Source of the DNA: Psococerastis gibbosa
Lineage: Eukaryota; Arthropoda; Insecta; Psocodea; Psocidae
Direction: 5' to 3'
DNA length: 64,000 nt
Assembly (NCBI GenBank): GCA_963971405.1
Contig: OZ020487.1
Location: 34,023,371 to 34,087,370, forward strand
Part shown: piece by piece, positions 45,185 to 57,536 of the stretch
Numbering within the stretch: position 1 is the first letter of the stretch
Layout of the letters: the number at the start of each line of letters is the position of its first letter
The notes under the pieces: model-generated
Told to the model about the DNA's origin: nothing
Seen by the model: the letters and a program-made list of their open reading frames with translations, nothing else
Database searches by the model: none
Made by a program: the position numbers and the translations under genes

Positions 45185-45869
45185 CATCGATTTCCGGACA
45201 AACTACTCGGCCGATTTTGATGAAATTTTGCATGTTGGTACACAAAAATCATAGCTCGGGACCATTTTTTTATATTTTGGGCTAGCTCAATTTGGGGGTT
45301 TTATTCTCAATCAACTCCAAAAAAATGTCTAAAAAAATTATTTCTAAATAACAGCTCCAACGATTTCTTTTGAATTCACATATATTGTAGTCGCTATTGA
45401 TGTTAACAAAATGCAGGGGGTCGCTTTTCCCTTGATAGTTTGCTTCTGGGAGTAAAAAAATAAAAATAACTCAATTTGAATGAAAAATGACTAAAAAATA
45501 ATTTTTCTGTGGAACCTTTCTATCGATGATTTCTACCTTCAGGTATGTTTTAGGTGTTCCATAAAGTAATAAAACCGGACAGGTTGCATTCCCAAAAAAA
45601 TATTTGGTTCTGTGCAAAAAATTATTTTTTGAAGAAGTTATGGAAAATTCACGCTCCAATATATTACGTGTCATGTTACTACTGTTACAATGTATTGGTC
45701 CGTCCGTTCCAGAATATGCAATTGAGTTTTAAGGGGTTTTTAATATATTGAGGTGGACCCCCCCCCCCTCGAGGGATCTGAAATTTAACCAAATGGAAAT
45801 TATTTACTATGAAATTTCACATTAAGTCAATCTACTAATTTATAATTTGGAAAGCTCGGACCGGTTCTT
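44977..45869 (-). mobile_element. Repeat family R1, copy 3
   Basis: This copy is inverted relative to copies 1 and 2. It has the longest (GTCT)n region (45100-45185, mixed with gtat and gtgt units). The plus-strand frame 45018-45254 is open across it. A C run lies near 45762 and the end is ctcggaccggttct. Confidence 0.8.
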
Positions 45870-46652
45870 GTTAAATTGTTTATTATTAAAAAATTGTATA
45901 TATGTTGGTGTTTTTAGCTGTGAATTGCAAGAGCCAAAACGCCGGCAGACATGGGTGACAAGAAAATGACGTCACATTCCGGATACTACAAATACTACAC
46001 GTATATACTCCACCGCATCACAAATGACGTCATAGTCTACAGTCATGTGACCCCCTTTTAACCATCAAACTTACAACTGATGGGGAAGAAATATATGTTT
46101 TCCTATACCAATTAACGTATTTTATGAAGAAATAACTTTAAGGGTATAATATAATAAATCTACTAATATGCATTACAATAAATTTTCCCCATTCAATATA
46201 CAAATACAAAATATTCTGAAATTTATGCCTTAATAACGGATTGAAGTAGACACCACAAAACAAAAACAAAAAAGCTTTCCTTAAACTACGTATAAAAACG
46301 TTGACAGCACAGTAGTGAGTCGCTGCGAAGCTTAGGCGGAACTTACTTAATAAGGATAAATAAGTACCCCTTCATTTAATAACTTAAGATAATTGTCGAT
46401 GTTTTGCAGCTATGAGTACCTGCATAGGCCTTACTGTACAACCACACCCTGTATCTCGGTTAAAGACTGACTTTTTCACATTTGAATCAATCCAATAAAT
46501 ATGGGTATATGAGAAAAATTAGAAAGTGTCATACCTATATCAAATCGTATGCTTCAACATAAATATTCCAAAAACCGGCATTTCATCGATTAGAGAAATA
46601 TTAAAATGTGTAATCAGGTCCATTACATTGTAAAAAAATTAAACAATTAAAT

Positions 46653-46892
46653 GAGGAGTCTGTTTACAAACATGGCCAACTCCAAGTTGTGGAATTTTTC
46701 AGGAGAGCGGATTTTCTGTTGAAAATTGCATTAAGTTTATAGCTAACCCTAGACTTCTCAGCGCTTCTGTGCGCAATCTGGCTGCTTTTGCCACTTTATT
46801 TTACAGGTGGACATTACAATTTTCTGCAAGGTCGGATCAAAACCCCATTTTGTGAAAAAATGGAGTTGGCCACGTTTGTAACCAAGCTCCTC
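46653..46892. mobile_element. MITE family P3, copy 1, 240 bp
   Basis: The inverted ends read gaggagtctgtttacaaaca and tgtttgtaaccaagctcctc-like sequence, then tggccaactcca motifs. AAAT lies directly outside each end. Copy 2 at 62411-62657 is inverted and also has AAAT on both sides. Confidence 0.8.
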
Positions 46893-47952
46893 AAATATTG
46901 TTTTTTTTTTTTTAACTTTTTATTTAGAATCTGGCAACCCTAGGCTATAATATTTAGACGAAGGCAAAAATCGACCCTTAATTTGACACGTGTTTTAAGT
47001 AAATTTCATCATGGCTTCAACAAAATTCTCAAGGGAAAGTATAAAGCAAGGGTTACGATCTCAGGGGGCAAGTACTCGTACGTAACACCCCCTCCCAAAA
47101 ATTTAATGACTAGGCCACCTCGTAAAACTATAGGCTATACCTATACACATACCGTATATAGAATTAACAAACACTATTAACCGTGTTGAAACCCATGATG
47201 AATTATAAAATAAGGTGCCCTTCGCTTAATTAAAGTGTTAAGCCTCTTCGGTGCCCGAGGTGATATTCCAAAAATTTACTCTATAAAGCTGTGTAGCGAG
47301 TTTTGTTCTCAGCGTGAACCATTCCATAAGGTATTCCCATCAATTAGTTCAGTCAACATTTAATATTACATCACACTGGTATTTCTTTGACATTGGTTTA
47401 ATCATAAAACAAAACTACGTTTACAAAATAAATTATTACCTGTTATCATGTAGGTACAAGGCGAAGCTTCAAGAAATGTCAAAAGTTTTCAAATTCATTT
47501 TTCCCTACATTTCCACCAAATGCCACGTGTACATTTAAATTATGAAGCAATTTTGGCATTTCTAACTGTACAAGCCTGACAGAGCTGCAGTTACGTTCTG
47601 AGAGATTTGCCCTTTTAATTAAAAATTCCTCTTCTCGAACAGCTCCTCTTACTACCCCTAACACAACGTCTAGAATTATTACAATGTCACGTCACCCGAA
47701 TTAAAGGTTAGTACTACGTTCATTGAATACGTCTTATTCATGAGGAAGGTTCTGTCTTACACAGTATAATATATTATATTGGTAAAATAAACTGTTACAT
47801 ATACAAGGCATTAGACCTGTTAAAAGCAAATCTGGCACCCTCGCTACTCGTTTCTTGCACTAAGTCGAATTTCATAAGAGATTAATTTCACTCAATATTC
47901 ATAATGAGGCAAAAGAAAAAAAATGTAGCTGAAATTCTATATTAGGGGTCTT

Positions 47953-48462
47953 CACAGTGTTGGTGTTATCGTGTTATCAAGTTAGATGTGCTATCCAAGG
48001 TAACACAGAATCGTGAGTGGACCTCGGGAGTGAGTTATCATACTGTATATCGAAAACATTTAACAGAGTAAGACGTAGTCAGACGTTCGTGGCACGGTTT
48101 TAAAGAAAGTGGCAGAACTCTATTCTAGTGCCACATTTGTTTATATTTTTTGTTCATTTTGGTTACTATAATTATTAGTATTTACGGTAATTTCTTGTGA
48201 CATAATAGATAATACAAAAATATTTAAATACTACAAAATTTTAAATGCGTGTTTCAAACCAATCGACAAAAACAAAGATGGCGGCGGTCAAACCTGAGCT
48301 ATCGATCGCAGTGCAAGTTAATAACACGTAAACCAACTTGAAAGTGCGTTTAGGATAGCACGCTGGCTAGCTTGGTTATCGGGTTATCGGTCCAATCGGT
48401 GTGTTAACTTAACTTGATATAACACACTTAACTAGGTATAACTCGATAACACGAAAACTGTG
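47953..48462. mobile_element. TIR element family P4, copy 1, about 510 bp
   Basis: CACAGTGTTGGTGTTATCG on the left and the inverse of CACAGTTTTCGTGTTATCG on the right (22 of 25 bases over the arm). No clear duplication. A deleted relative is at 51305-51473. Confidence 0.55.
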
Positions 48463-48807
48463 ATTGTTTCAATTTGTGTTAAGCACTGGATCCTATACTA
48501 CAAGGTTTCGCCTCTCTTAGAAAACTCCCGATTGAACTGAGAACGGCCAAAAATGCTAATAACTTTCCAAAATTGCTTTGAGATCATCTCTTAGACTAGA
48601 AATCTTTCTAGGTACACTGTCACTGAGGCACTAGCACAATGACAATAACAGAACTACCTGATGTTGACGATATTTTGACGATTTTACTTTACACTGTCTT
48701 GTATATTACTTGTTAATTACATGATTGTATAATTTAACAGATATATACCTACAAATATATTTATTTATTTATTCGATGTACTGGAAAATAAATACAAGTA
48801 CCGTAAC

Positions 48808-49165
48808 ATAAGAGGATATGCTAGGTAGATAATTGGCACCCCAAAATTAAATGCTTTTCATTTATTATTTAATTAACACAGCAAGTTATTTAAAATTTGT
48901 CTCATTTAAGTTGTAGAAGACTACTTGGTGCATCATATAATCGGATATTTTTACTTCTCGGTCTTGTAGTTTTTCCAAAAATCCCAAATTACGGGAAACT
49001 TTAGTCCCCTCTGGTTTTTATGAAAGAACTAAAGGTACCAACAATTTAATATTTCCTATTATATGATGCATGAAGTAGTCTTCTACAACTTTAATAACTT
49101 TGTTAATTAAATAAATGAAAAAGTCAATGAAAACAACAAATTTGCTCATTTACTACGTAGCATGT
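48808..49165. mobile_element. Long-TIR MITE (family P5), about 358 bp
   Basis: The arms of about 150 bp: ataagaggatatgctaggta... and ...tacgtagcatgtcctctta, with gttgtagaagactactt / aagtagtcttctacaac well inside. TA at the edges suggests a Tc1/mariner-type mover. Confidence 0.75.
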
Positions 49166-50274
49166 CCTCTTAAGTTATCCATCATTTCGTGAGTTTAAAA
49201 TCAATTATTCCCCCTTGATAGTTGATGTCTTGCACGCGATATTCAATATTGACACATAAGAGAAAACAAATCGCAAGATCTCCTGCCCATCGATGAAATA
49301 TTCATGAGGGTGAGTAGAAAATATGATAAAATCTTTGATACTGTGGAAATGGGTTGGCAGCAGGTAACGAAAAACCATTAAAGTGTCAAGGGAACCTATG
49401 GCAAAAGGGATCGTGGGTGGCCTTATACAGTATGTAAGAAAGGCCAGAATTCCTTTTTTATGAATTCATTTTTCTTTCATGACAGAACTTCTTCTTTGCA
49501 GAGGATTTCATTGTTTACTTTCAAATACAAATGCCGCCCTAGCGTAACGTGTGTCGGACTCTAAAAACCAACAGATTAATTATATTAATTAATTTTTTAC
49601 GAAATTGATTAATTCCTCGTTTTACAATGTTATGAAAATGGTCAGATGAAAAATTCATGAAAAATGCAAAAAAGCTAGCTATTCACGGAAATGTTATAGC
49701 CTACTACTATTCTACAACCCAAAGACAAAATAGTTCTCACATGTGAAACAATTCCTGGTTAAAAAATAGTATTTTTTTTTTAATAATTCATTCATCACTA
49801 TCTATTGTAATATTCTGGGAGTTAACTCTAAAAGGCAATACACCCGTGGGACTTCACTCAGTTTTCTCTGTGTCTTGACTAAAGTGAAACCAATATAATG
49901 GATTACATTACCTTTCTTAATTTATAGTAGGCCTATTAGGTTACACAATTTGTCTATAATAATTTGAGGGAAACATGAAATAATTGGAAACTTAATTGGA
50001 TTATCCTATAATTGCTAACAATGAAATTTGAGACCGCTGCCCAGGTTACATTACGAGCCAGGGCTAAGGGCCACCAATATAACAGTAATGAGTTAGATAT
50101 TAAGCTTCCACAACGCAGCAACACGGGAGAGATACTACAATATAATCTGATATCCATGGCAGAAAATGAATGTGAACCTCTCATTTTCAATAGGCTATTA
50201 TATTGTAATATACTGTATGTGGAAGCTCGTCTTGACTCTACCGGTATGTGAAACACCTATTGCTCGAAAACAAT

Positions 50275-50345
50275 TTCTCCTCGACCGGTAATCGAACTCA
50301 GCTCCCCCTAGCGATAGACGATCATACAATCATACTACCACTGAT
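50275..50345 (-). repeat. tRNA-like sequence (SINE head or tRNA pseudogene)
   Basis: The minus strand has an A-box-like tcagtggtagtatgattg and a B-box-like gagttcgattaccgg at normal spacing. A full cloverleaf is not convincing. Confidence 0.5.
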
Positions 50346-50349
50346 GTTT

Positions 50350-50625
50350 TAGGGTCAAGCGAGCCCATGGTTGCTTATTTCAGGTCGGGAAGGAATTTGG
50401 TACTGGGGACTAGTGAACTTTACTCCTAAGGCCGCACCATAGCTTGAAGAGTATGCAGGCAGTGAATATTGCACCTTCCAATGATAGATGGCGGTGCCAT
50501 CCAGTATCCCTATCGATACTTTTAAGCGGTCGTGGGAGCCACCTTTAGTCGGGTAGGACCTCTAGACGGCCGGACGGAGTTAAGGCCATCATCGCTTGAA
50601 AATACAATACAATACAATACAATAA
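50350..50625 (+). repeat. Retrotransposon 3' segment with (AATAC)n tail
   Basis: A non-coding segment ends in gcttgaaaatac followed by about five aatac units (50601-50622). Short tandem tails of this kind are typical of some non-LTR elements and SINEs. Confidence 0.5.
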
Positions 50626-51039
50626 ATATATATTTCCATTAAAAGTGAAGTTACAATAATTGTAATAAGCTGCAGGGCTCAGCCCGAGTGAAGCTTTAAA
50701 GGTGAACCCTCTTGATCGCAGTTTGCCTCACACCACCAACTCATACCATACACACACAATACAGACAACAACACCGGCAAACTAACTACAAACCAGAAAG
50801 CGCGTTTACCCACACGGGTCTGGCGCTTATTATATAAAAAAAAAACAAAAAACAAAAAAAAAACCAAGTCTAACATTCCGTCAGTAAGTAAGTTATTTAG
50901 TCTTCGTCTGTCGGGGTTAACTCATTAAGAAATACTACACTGCCATGCATTAGTAGATGACATTGCTATGTCCAGTATTAACCATTATAAGGATATTAAC
51001 AATGTTTTTTTTTAATAATTATCCCTAGTTAAGTTTGGG

Positions 51040-51290
51040 CACGCTGGATCGGACATATACTAGGGCAAGAGAACTTTGCCAGGTGCATCATACAAGTTAG
51101 ATTAGGTCAGGTAGAAGGGACCGTGGAAAGCGAAAATCGACCGGGACGTCCATGAAATGAATGTTTCCAGCAAGTAAAGGAAGATTTGGGGATAACATTC
51201 TATGTGGAGTTGAAGAGGGCATACCAGAAACGCGATCACGAAGATTGGAGATATCGCTGCAAAAGGTTGCCAGAGGAGAGATAGAGAAGT
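51040..51290 (+). pseudogene. Non-LTR retrotransposon 3' remnant (family B)
   Basis: Readable blocks: WIGHILGQENFARCIIQ, QVEGTVESENRPGRP, a FQQVKEDLGITFYVELKR block, then AYQKRDHEDWRYRCKRLPEE and a stop. This is the C-terminal end found in Jockey/RTE-type elements. One stop interrupts it after GRP. It is the sister of the broken copy at 8690-9290. Confidence 0.8.
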
Positions 51291-51304
51291 GTGTAAGTCG
51301 TTGA

Positions 51305-51473
51305 GTTAAGATAGCAAATTAGCTAAGCGCACTTCGGGGTCGGTTACAGCGATCGATAGTTGAACGGAATGTCGATTTAGCACATTAACTCATCTAGAGA
51401 TCTACTCACGATGTGTGGCACCATATGTAACACTTTTAACTCGATAACATTGTGAATACCCTTTACATTTACT
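51305..51473. mobile_element. TIR element family P4, deleted copy
   Basis: Reversed, it reads gggtattcacaatgttatcg, then atcgtgagtagatctc and ctatcgatcgc, in the same order as 47946-48360. It lies just past the family B remnant. Confidence 0.5.
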
Positions 51474-51479
51474 ACACAT

Positions 51480-53000
51480 GTTTAGCAAAACAGTAGATTG
51501 AAATGAGCCATGAATTTCAGGTTTGACACACGCATTCTGTTCCGATTTCGTCATGCTATGTCACATCATTAGGAAACATTAAAAGTCACATCGGCATTGT
51601 TATTTTTTCCAAAAGCAATTCTCTAATGTTTTAAATGAGCTTTTAGCCATAACTTACGATTATCCCTTATATTTTTTTCCCCTTGTTTGAAGATTTTAAT
51701 GGCACTCTTTTATTTCAGTCGGAAAAACATATTCGAAAGTGAATTCAGACGAATGAAAGTGATAAATTATACCCCTTGAAGAGTTGCTTAAAAAATGGAT
51801 GGTTATCAGAAATTCCTTCTCTCTAAAAAAGTGTTTTAAAAAGCTCAGTTTGAAATCAGTAGTCTACCTACCTAACGCAGTGTTGTTGCATTTCAAACTT
51901 TGAAACATTGGACCTGATTGTGGACATTTTATTATTCTTTCGTTACCATAATTATGCAGAGTAATTTATTTCATATGCTACCTACATACTATACTATATA
52001 CTAAGTTCAATATGAAAGGAAGATATAAAATTGTCCTTAGTACCCTGATTATACACTCTAACACTTAAATATACAATATTTGATCCAACATTTTTATTCG
52101 GTGGAAGAAATATTTGCAAAGTTTAAGCATTGTATTCCACGGTACCTATTGGTTAAGTATGCGACTTAAATTTGAATTTAGGAATAGCGCTTTCCAATTT
52201 TTCTTAGACACATATTTATTGGATCGAATATTGAAACAATAACTTATTTGAGTGTGTAATAGGGGGGAATGTTCAATTTTCAATGGAGTAGGCTTATTAT
52301 ATTACTTGTTGAGTTGAACTTGATGTATACATTGTTATGATGATTTTACCCGTCTGTGATAGGCTAACCGATCTATTGCAATTTCAAATAACAATAATTC
52401 CAAACTGTAAGAAGAGTAGTGAAAACGCACTATGAGGACAGACCTCAACACACCTGTTCACTTCTTAGAGGATCCTGGGATCAAAATATTTTTACGGCTA
52501 CTGCTGCCGTTGATAGGATGAACGAATAAATCCTATAGTCATACCACAGTACTGGCCAAAGTCACATCAAGGATTTCCCATAGTTACCCCAAAACTGAGG
52601 TAATTCACAATAATTCGCATACTATAGGAACTCTCCCACGGGGGAAAAGTCTGGATCTACAAGGTAGACATTTTACATGGTTCTGCAATTTCATAAGTTC
52701 GTCAAGGCATCCGATCAGGGGACAAGAAGGTACTAGATTAGAAATTAAGGTTTGAGAAGAGAGCTCGGGATGGAAGAACAGCATGCTGGTGGAGCGAGAA
52801 GGAGAAGTAGGACACGGATTGCCAATGGACAACAACGGGTGTGCGAGCAATTAGATGAGCGATGAGGCACAAGTGGAAGACCAAGGAAGAGATACAGAAC
52901 CTAGATTTAGGATGATCTCTGACAAGTGGGACTAGTACCGGTGGAAGTGTTGAATAATAATCAGAAGAGGTAGGAGGGTGTGGAGGAGGCTTTACACAAT
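51480..53000. other. No supported gene
   Basis: AT-rich to 52700, then a moderate-GC stretch (52740-53000) with frames on both strands but no recognisable motif. It may be further retrotransposon debris. Confidence 0.4.
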
Positions 53001-53024
53001 CACACCCGCTAAGCATTATTAATG

Positions 53025-53098
53025 ATGAGGGTGACGACGATGATGACGACGACGACGAAGACGATTATGATGATGTTGATGATGATGATGATAAGTAT
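53025..53098. repeat. (GAY)n microsatellite
   Basis: Mixed gat and gac units run up to the 5' edge of the retrotransposon fragment. Confidence 0.85.
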
Positions 53099-53104
53099 GT
53101 ATGT

Positions 53105-53690
53105 ATGATAAGGCTGCGAATGTGGCCTTCATTCAAGTCCGACCCCTATTTAGATCTCGACTCTCGTCCAGAACTACCAAGGTTCGCCTCTACAAGACAA
53201 GAGGCCTGGACCCTATCCATAAGGGACGCCCAAAGACTGAGAGTTTTCGAAAACAAAATGCTTCGCATTATCTTCGGTCGTAGATGGCAGAACGGCGTCA
53301 GAAACAATGCCGAAATACATGCCCTATTCGCCTCCCCGAACATAATATCTGAAAGGGCTAGGTCATGTGCACCGTATGCAGGCGGCAAGCTGGTTTTCGA
53401 AGACACCTTCAACCACCCTAGGCGGCCCGGTAGGCCAAGGCTCAGAAAGAAGGACCAAGTGCTAGAAGATGTGCACGCCACCGGCACCCGAGACTGGAAG
53501 CTAGCGGCGGAGGATCGTCCGAGATGGCGTGGTGTAGTGGCAGCGGCCAAAAGTCCCCCCGGGCTGGATGCGCCCACCAAAGTAAGTAAAGTATGTGTGT
53601 ATACTTGCCCCAGAGTGGAGAGCTCCATACGTCCCCCTTCTGTGTCCGCCACTGCCACTTGCTGTCACGTCGAGTCAATAAAAATGAAGT
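53105..53690 (+). pseudogene. Non-LTR retrotransposon 3' fragment (family D)
   Basis: One long frame keeps the post-RT C-terminus: LSIRDAQRLRVFENKMLRII, then WQNGVRNNAEIHALF, PRRPGRPRLRKKDQVLEDV and HATGTRDWKLAAEDRPRW. An AATAAA signal lies near 53677 and a (GAACA)n-like tail follows. It is 5' truncated at the microsatellite. The frame is unbroken through this region, so it is the youngest of the fragments. Confidence 0.82.
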
Positions 53691-54218
53691 TTTCACCTCA
53701 AGAACAGAACAGAACCGTATATTGTAGAAGTATAATCTTCCCTAGCGAAGACTGAAGTGTAATGGATGAGAACTTGAGGGGTGTATCTTCATCGCCTTGA
53801 TGTAGTTGGTAAAGTCTAAGTTTTCGAAAATGAACTTTGAACAAGATAATCTCGCATTCCTCTTGGCTACGCAGCGTTCAATCGGATTTTTGAATGTGAA
53901 ATACGAGGTATTTCTTATGTTTGAATTCCCTCTGCCAATTCCAGTGACGCATTAATTCACTTTGCCTTCCATTTCCATCAAGAAATTAACAAGAAACTCG
54001 CTCATCGTTCTGTGTGTCTTGTCTTGCTTTCATTTCCTCGTCATTTCCTCTGTCAAATAAATATTTACGCCCTACTAGGCCCTATCACTGCTACAGTTAC
54101 TGTAGGCTATTGACGTATTGTACCTATTTAACAACAGAGAATGAAGAGTGGCTATCTTATTTGGCATTTTTAAAGAATTTACATGCGTGGCCTGCTCTTC
54201 AAATGGAACAACATTCTT

Positions 54219-55349
54219 GCTTTCCAATTTATACGTAGTATAAGGAAAGCTTTGGGATGGTCGAAATTTTCGACTCCGAGACTTCAACGGATTTACACGT
54301 TTTGAAGTCCCAGGAATCTATAAAAGTGGTTTTTACGAAATGATTGTCTGTCGCTCTCTCTGTCGCTCTGTCTGTCTGTTCATCGATTTCCCGGCAAACA
54401 ACTAAGTCAATTTTGATGAAATTTGGCACGTAGGTTCACAACAATCATACTTCGCGACCATTTTTTTATTTTGGCCTAACTCAATTTTGGGGGTTTTATT
54501 CTCAAAAAACTACAAAAATACATCTAAAAAAAATATTTCTCAAAAACGGCCCGAACGATTTCTTTTAAATTCATATATATTGTAGTCGTTGTTAATGTCA
54601 ACAAAACGCGGTATATGAAGAACCAGTAGAATCCGGGCTGATGGGCCGTGGTTGAAATGAAAGCGAACTTACAAACGTTTCGTCAACATCTGCGGTTGAC
54701 ATCTTCAGGCATCTGTGTGGCACAGTCGCTGCTGAGCCTCCGAGATACAATCGTAGAAGTCGACGCAGTTCCACTGAAGATGTCGAACGCAGATGTTGAC
54801 GAAACGTTTGGAAGTTCGTTTTCATTTTCATCAGCCCGGATTCTACTGGTTCTTCATTCGACTCCGGCCGTGAAAGCCTTTGCTGTTACAAAACGGGGTG
54901 GGTCGTTTCCCTCTTGATAATTTGCTTCTGGGGGTAAAAAAATAATAAAATAAAAATAAAAAACAATTTTTCTGTGGAACCTTTCTATCGATGATTTCTA
55001 CCTTCAGATATGTTTTAGGTGTTCAATAGAGTAACAAAACCAAAATGGTTGTTTCCCCAAAAAAAATATCTGGTTCTGTGCAAAAAATTATTTTTTGGAG
55101 AAATTATGGAAAATACATTGCCCTGCGATTGTTACTACTGTTATGATGTATTGGTCTGTTCGTTCCAGAATATGCAATTGAGTTTTAAGTGTTTTTAAAT
55201 AATTATATTGAAGTGGACCCCCCCCCCCCTCCCCCAGAGGGATCCGAAATTTAACCATAGGGAAATTGTTTACAATGAAATGAACCATTATGTGTATCTA
55301 CTACTTTATAAATTGGAAAGCAGGTTCGAGTAAACTCGGACCGGTTCTT
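54219..55349 (-). mobile_element. Repeat family R1, copy 4, with a 276-bp insertion
   Basis: The copy starts tgctttccaatttatacgta, has (GTCT)n-type units at 54343-54382, and ends cgagtaaactcggaccggtt. It is interrupted at 54612-54887 by a foldback insertion. Confidence 0.8.
54612..54887. mobile_element. Foldback insertion, 276 bp, flanked by an 11-bp duplication
   Basis: The flanks acaaaacgcgg (54601-54611) and acaaaacgggg (54888-54898) match at 10 of 11. The arms (gaagaaccagtagaatccgg... and its inverse) are about 110 bp. Each arm holds a caaacgtttcgtcaacatct stretch, of the kind seen at Penelope-like and other retroelement ends. The short frames on both strands are mirror images. Confidence 0.7.
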
Positions 55350-55992
55350 CTAGCTACGTAGTATACGAGGAAAATCAGAGCAAATGACTGGTACTTGTTT
55401 ATTTTTTTAACAATGCACATATAGTATATAGCCTCCAAATTGATTACCCTAAGTTCAGTTCAGTTCAGCTTTTAAATAGTATTATTAAAAAATGGTGTAC
55501 ATTGCGTATCACGTATGCTATTAAATCTTTAGCTGTCTATTGTGCCCCCTCTTCTCAGTATTACTATAGTAAGGTTCCTCTGGACGTATCTCCAAAACAT
55601 GGGGATTACACCAGCGTGATCAGCTGAAGTACGGTAGCTGAAGTCTGAACTTATAACAAGTTTAATTTCAATACGGCCCACGCATCGCTATTCCTTACCA
55701 CAGATTCACTGGGTTTAACAACCGCGTCTCACTTAACTACAAACTCCTATCAAAACAGAATGTGTTTGCATTCTGTTTGGTTTCCAGGCATCAATCATCT
55801 ATATCGAGACCACAGAATTTCAGTTCAGATTGCTCAGACTCAAAATTGCTACAAGTCAATATATCGAGCAAAAAGCACTGTGCTTTCAAAAGCTGGGCTT
55901 TAGTTCTTGTTGCGCAAATAAGCGATGATAATAAATTTGCCCACATAATTGTTATACTTTAATTTACAGATCCCATAATGCGCGTATAGAAA

Positions 55993-56019
55993 CCTAGTTT
56001 AGTTTAGTTTAGTTTATCC
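55993..56019. repeat. (TTTAG)n tail of the family C element
   Basis: About five ttagt-type units follow the stop codon of the minus-strand fragment at 56014-56346. Confidence 0.75.
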
Positions 56020-56346
56020 AACGCCCACTCTTGACTTTTGAGTCATGCGGTGCCGCGCCAGCCAGTAGAGCGATGAGAAGTGATGCGGGCCCTGGAGGGT
56101 GGATTCCTCCCTAACGTCCGCAAGCCCAGGGCAGGAGTTGAGATGTTCTGCAACCATTGAATGGTGACCACACATGGTGCACTCGCCGGAGGCCGACACC
56201 CCAATTCTCTGGAGGTGAGCTGCTAGATAGTCATGTCCGGTAATTGCTCGAAACCTGCCTTTCACACCAAAGTGGAAAGAACCCAGATTGGCAATTTGAT
56301 AGTAAAAGTTTGTAAAAAAAAAAGCTCGTGAAGTTTTCGAGAACAA
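56014..56346 (-). pseudogene. Non-LTR retrotransposon 3' fragment (family C)
   Basis: The frame reads RFRAITGHDYLAAHLQRIGV, then ECTMCGHHSMVAEHLNSC (a C-x-x-C...H...C knuckle), then HHFSSLYWLARHRMTQKSR and a VGVG stop. This is the C-terminal end of an I/Jockey-like element. Upstream RNase H and RT are lost. Confidence 0.8.
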
Positions 56347-56959
56347 TTTTTCCAGGTGCTTTCAACAGGCGCGTTTACAACGTGTCAAAATATTTTTTTA
56401 AAATTTATTGTTTGCAGTTTTCCACTTGTTCTACGTGAAATATACTTTTTTATGATAAATGGAGGAATCTACATTGTTGTGAAAGTTTTTAAACTTTGTA
56501 AGCCCTTTGTAATAATTAGAGCAGTCTACGCACGCATGTTCACAACAAATACCAAAGTAGTGTTATACTATTGTATTGTATGTACAGGTACGTACTGTTC
56601 AAGTATTGGCGTCATTTTCAGGCAATTTAATATTTTTTATGGAAAATTCTAATTAGTCTGGCATAATATTAGTAGTGCTCCTTGTACTACAGTCTATGGT
56701 AGCAAGGAGAAGTTTTTTTTTCTTCAGTAAATTCAAAAAGAATAGATTGTCTATCAGCGCTTTATACTGTAGCAGGGCTCAGTTGACAGCCAGCCAATTT
56801 CTACCCTAATAAGCGCACCCTTAAATCATCAAAGCACAAAACCCATCTGCTCGAATACTCGTAGCTCTACTTCACCTACCTACCGTATTAATATCCTAAC
56901 ATTTTTTACTGGTTATTTATGACAGCAAATGGTAGAGTTAGTTTGTTTCTAACGCCTGC

Positions 56960-57285
56960 TTTCAGCATTTCTGCTTTAAGCAACCCTGTCAGCCTGGCGG
57001 GGGGAGTGAGTCTGTTTGTTAACTTGAGGCACCCTAAGGGCAGACTACTTCACTTCGGGGAAAGGGGAGTTGACTAACAGGGTGGACCTCCTGATTATAG
57101 TGGATTCCGAACCACTTGGGGAACATAGTAAAGTCACACGATTAAATCGGAGGTGACCAGGACTCGACTTATACTGCCTAAGCGCTTTATTGTCCCACCA
57201 TGTTCCCCTGCCAACGCTGTGCACACTACCAAGTTGCCGCTGTTTGAAACATGCTCTGCTCTCATGGAATCAACATGGTAAGGCC
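56960..57285 (-). mobile_element. SINE-like element S2, inverted copy
   Basis: It matches 27877-28214 in reverse over nearly its whole length (gctttaagcaaccctgtcag to ccatgttgattcc-type end). The flanking duplication is not obvious here. Confidence 0.8.
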
Positions 57286-57536
57286 GTTGGCTATGGTAGG
57301 GTTAGTGTTGTCCGCCAATAGCAGAGAAGTACGAGTTGTTTTTACTCATCGATTGAAAACAAAAGGTTATTGCAATTGGATATTATCTATTGTTCCCTTA
57401 GTACGCATTAGTATTAAAGGTACGGCCATTTACTATGAGTAGGTTTCGTTCAACTACTTCAATCTCAATTTCATATTACTATAGTTCTCATATAATTAAA
57501 AGTTATATGCGTGGGCTATCTGAACATCGATTTATT

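Noticed and set aside
44999..45245. QTDRQTYRQTY-type repeat protein
   Set aside because: It is the opposite-strand translation of the GTCT microsatellite in R1.
45966..46031. Two TGACGTCA motifs resembling CRE promoter sites
   Set aside because: There is no gene start nearby, and two 8-mers in 64 kb of repeats are weak evidence.
50679..50876. Membrane-like minus-strand ORF (FFLFFVFFLYN)
   Set aside because: It is a translation of an A/T-run. No supporting signals.
54598..54917. Two similar proteins encoded on opposite strands
   Set aside because: They are mirror images produced by the foldback arms.
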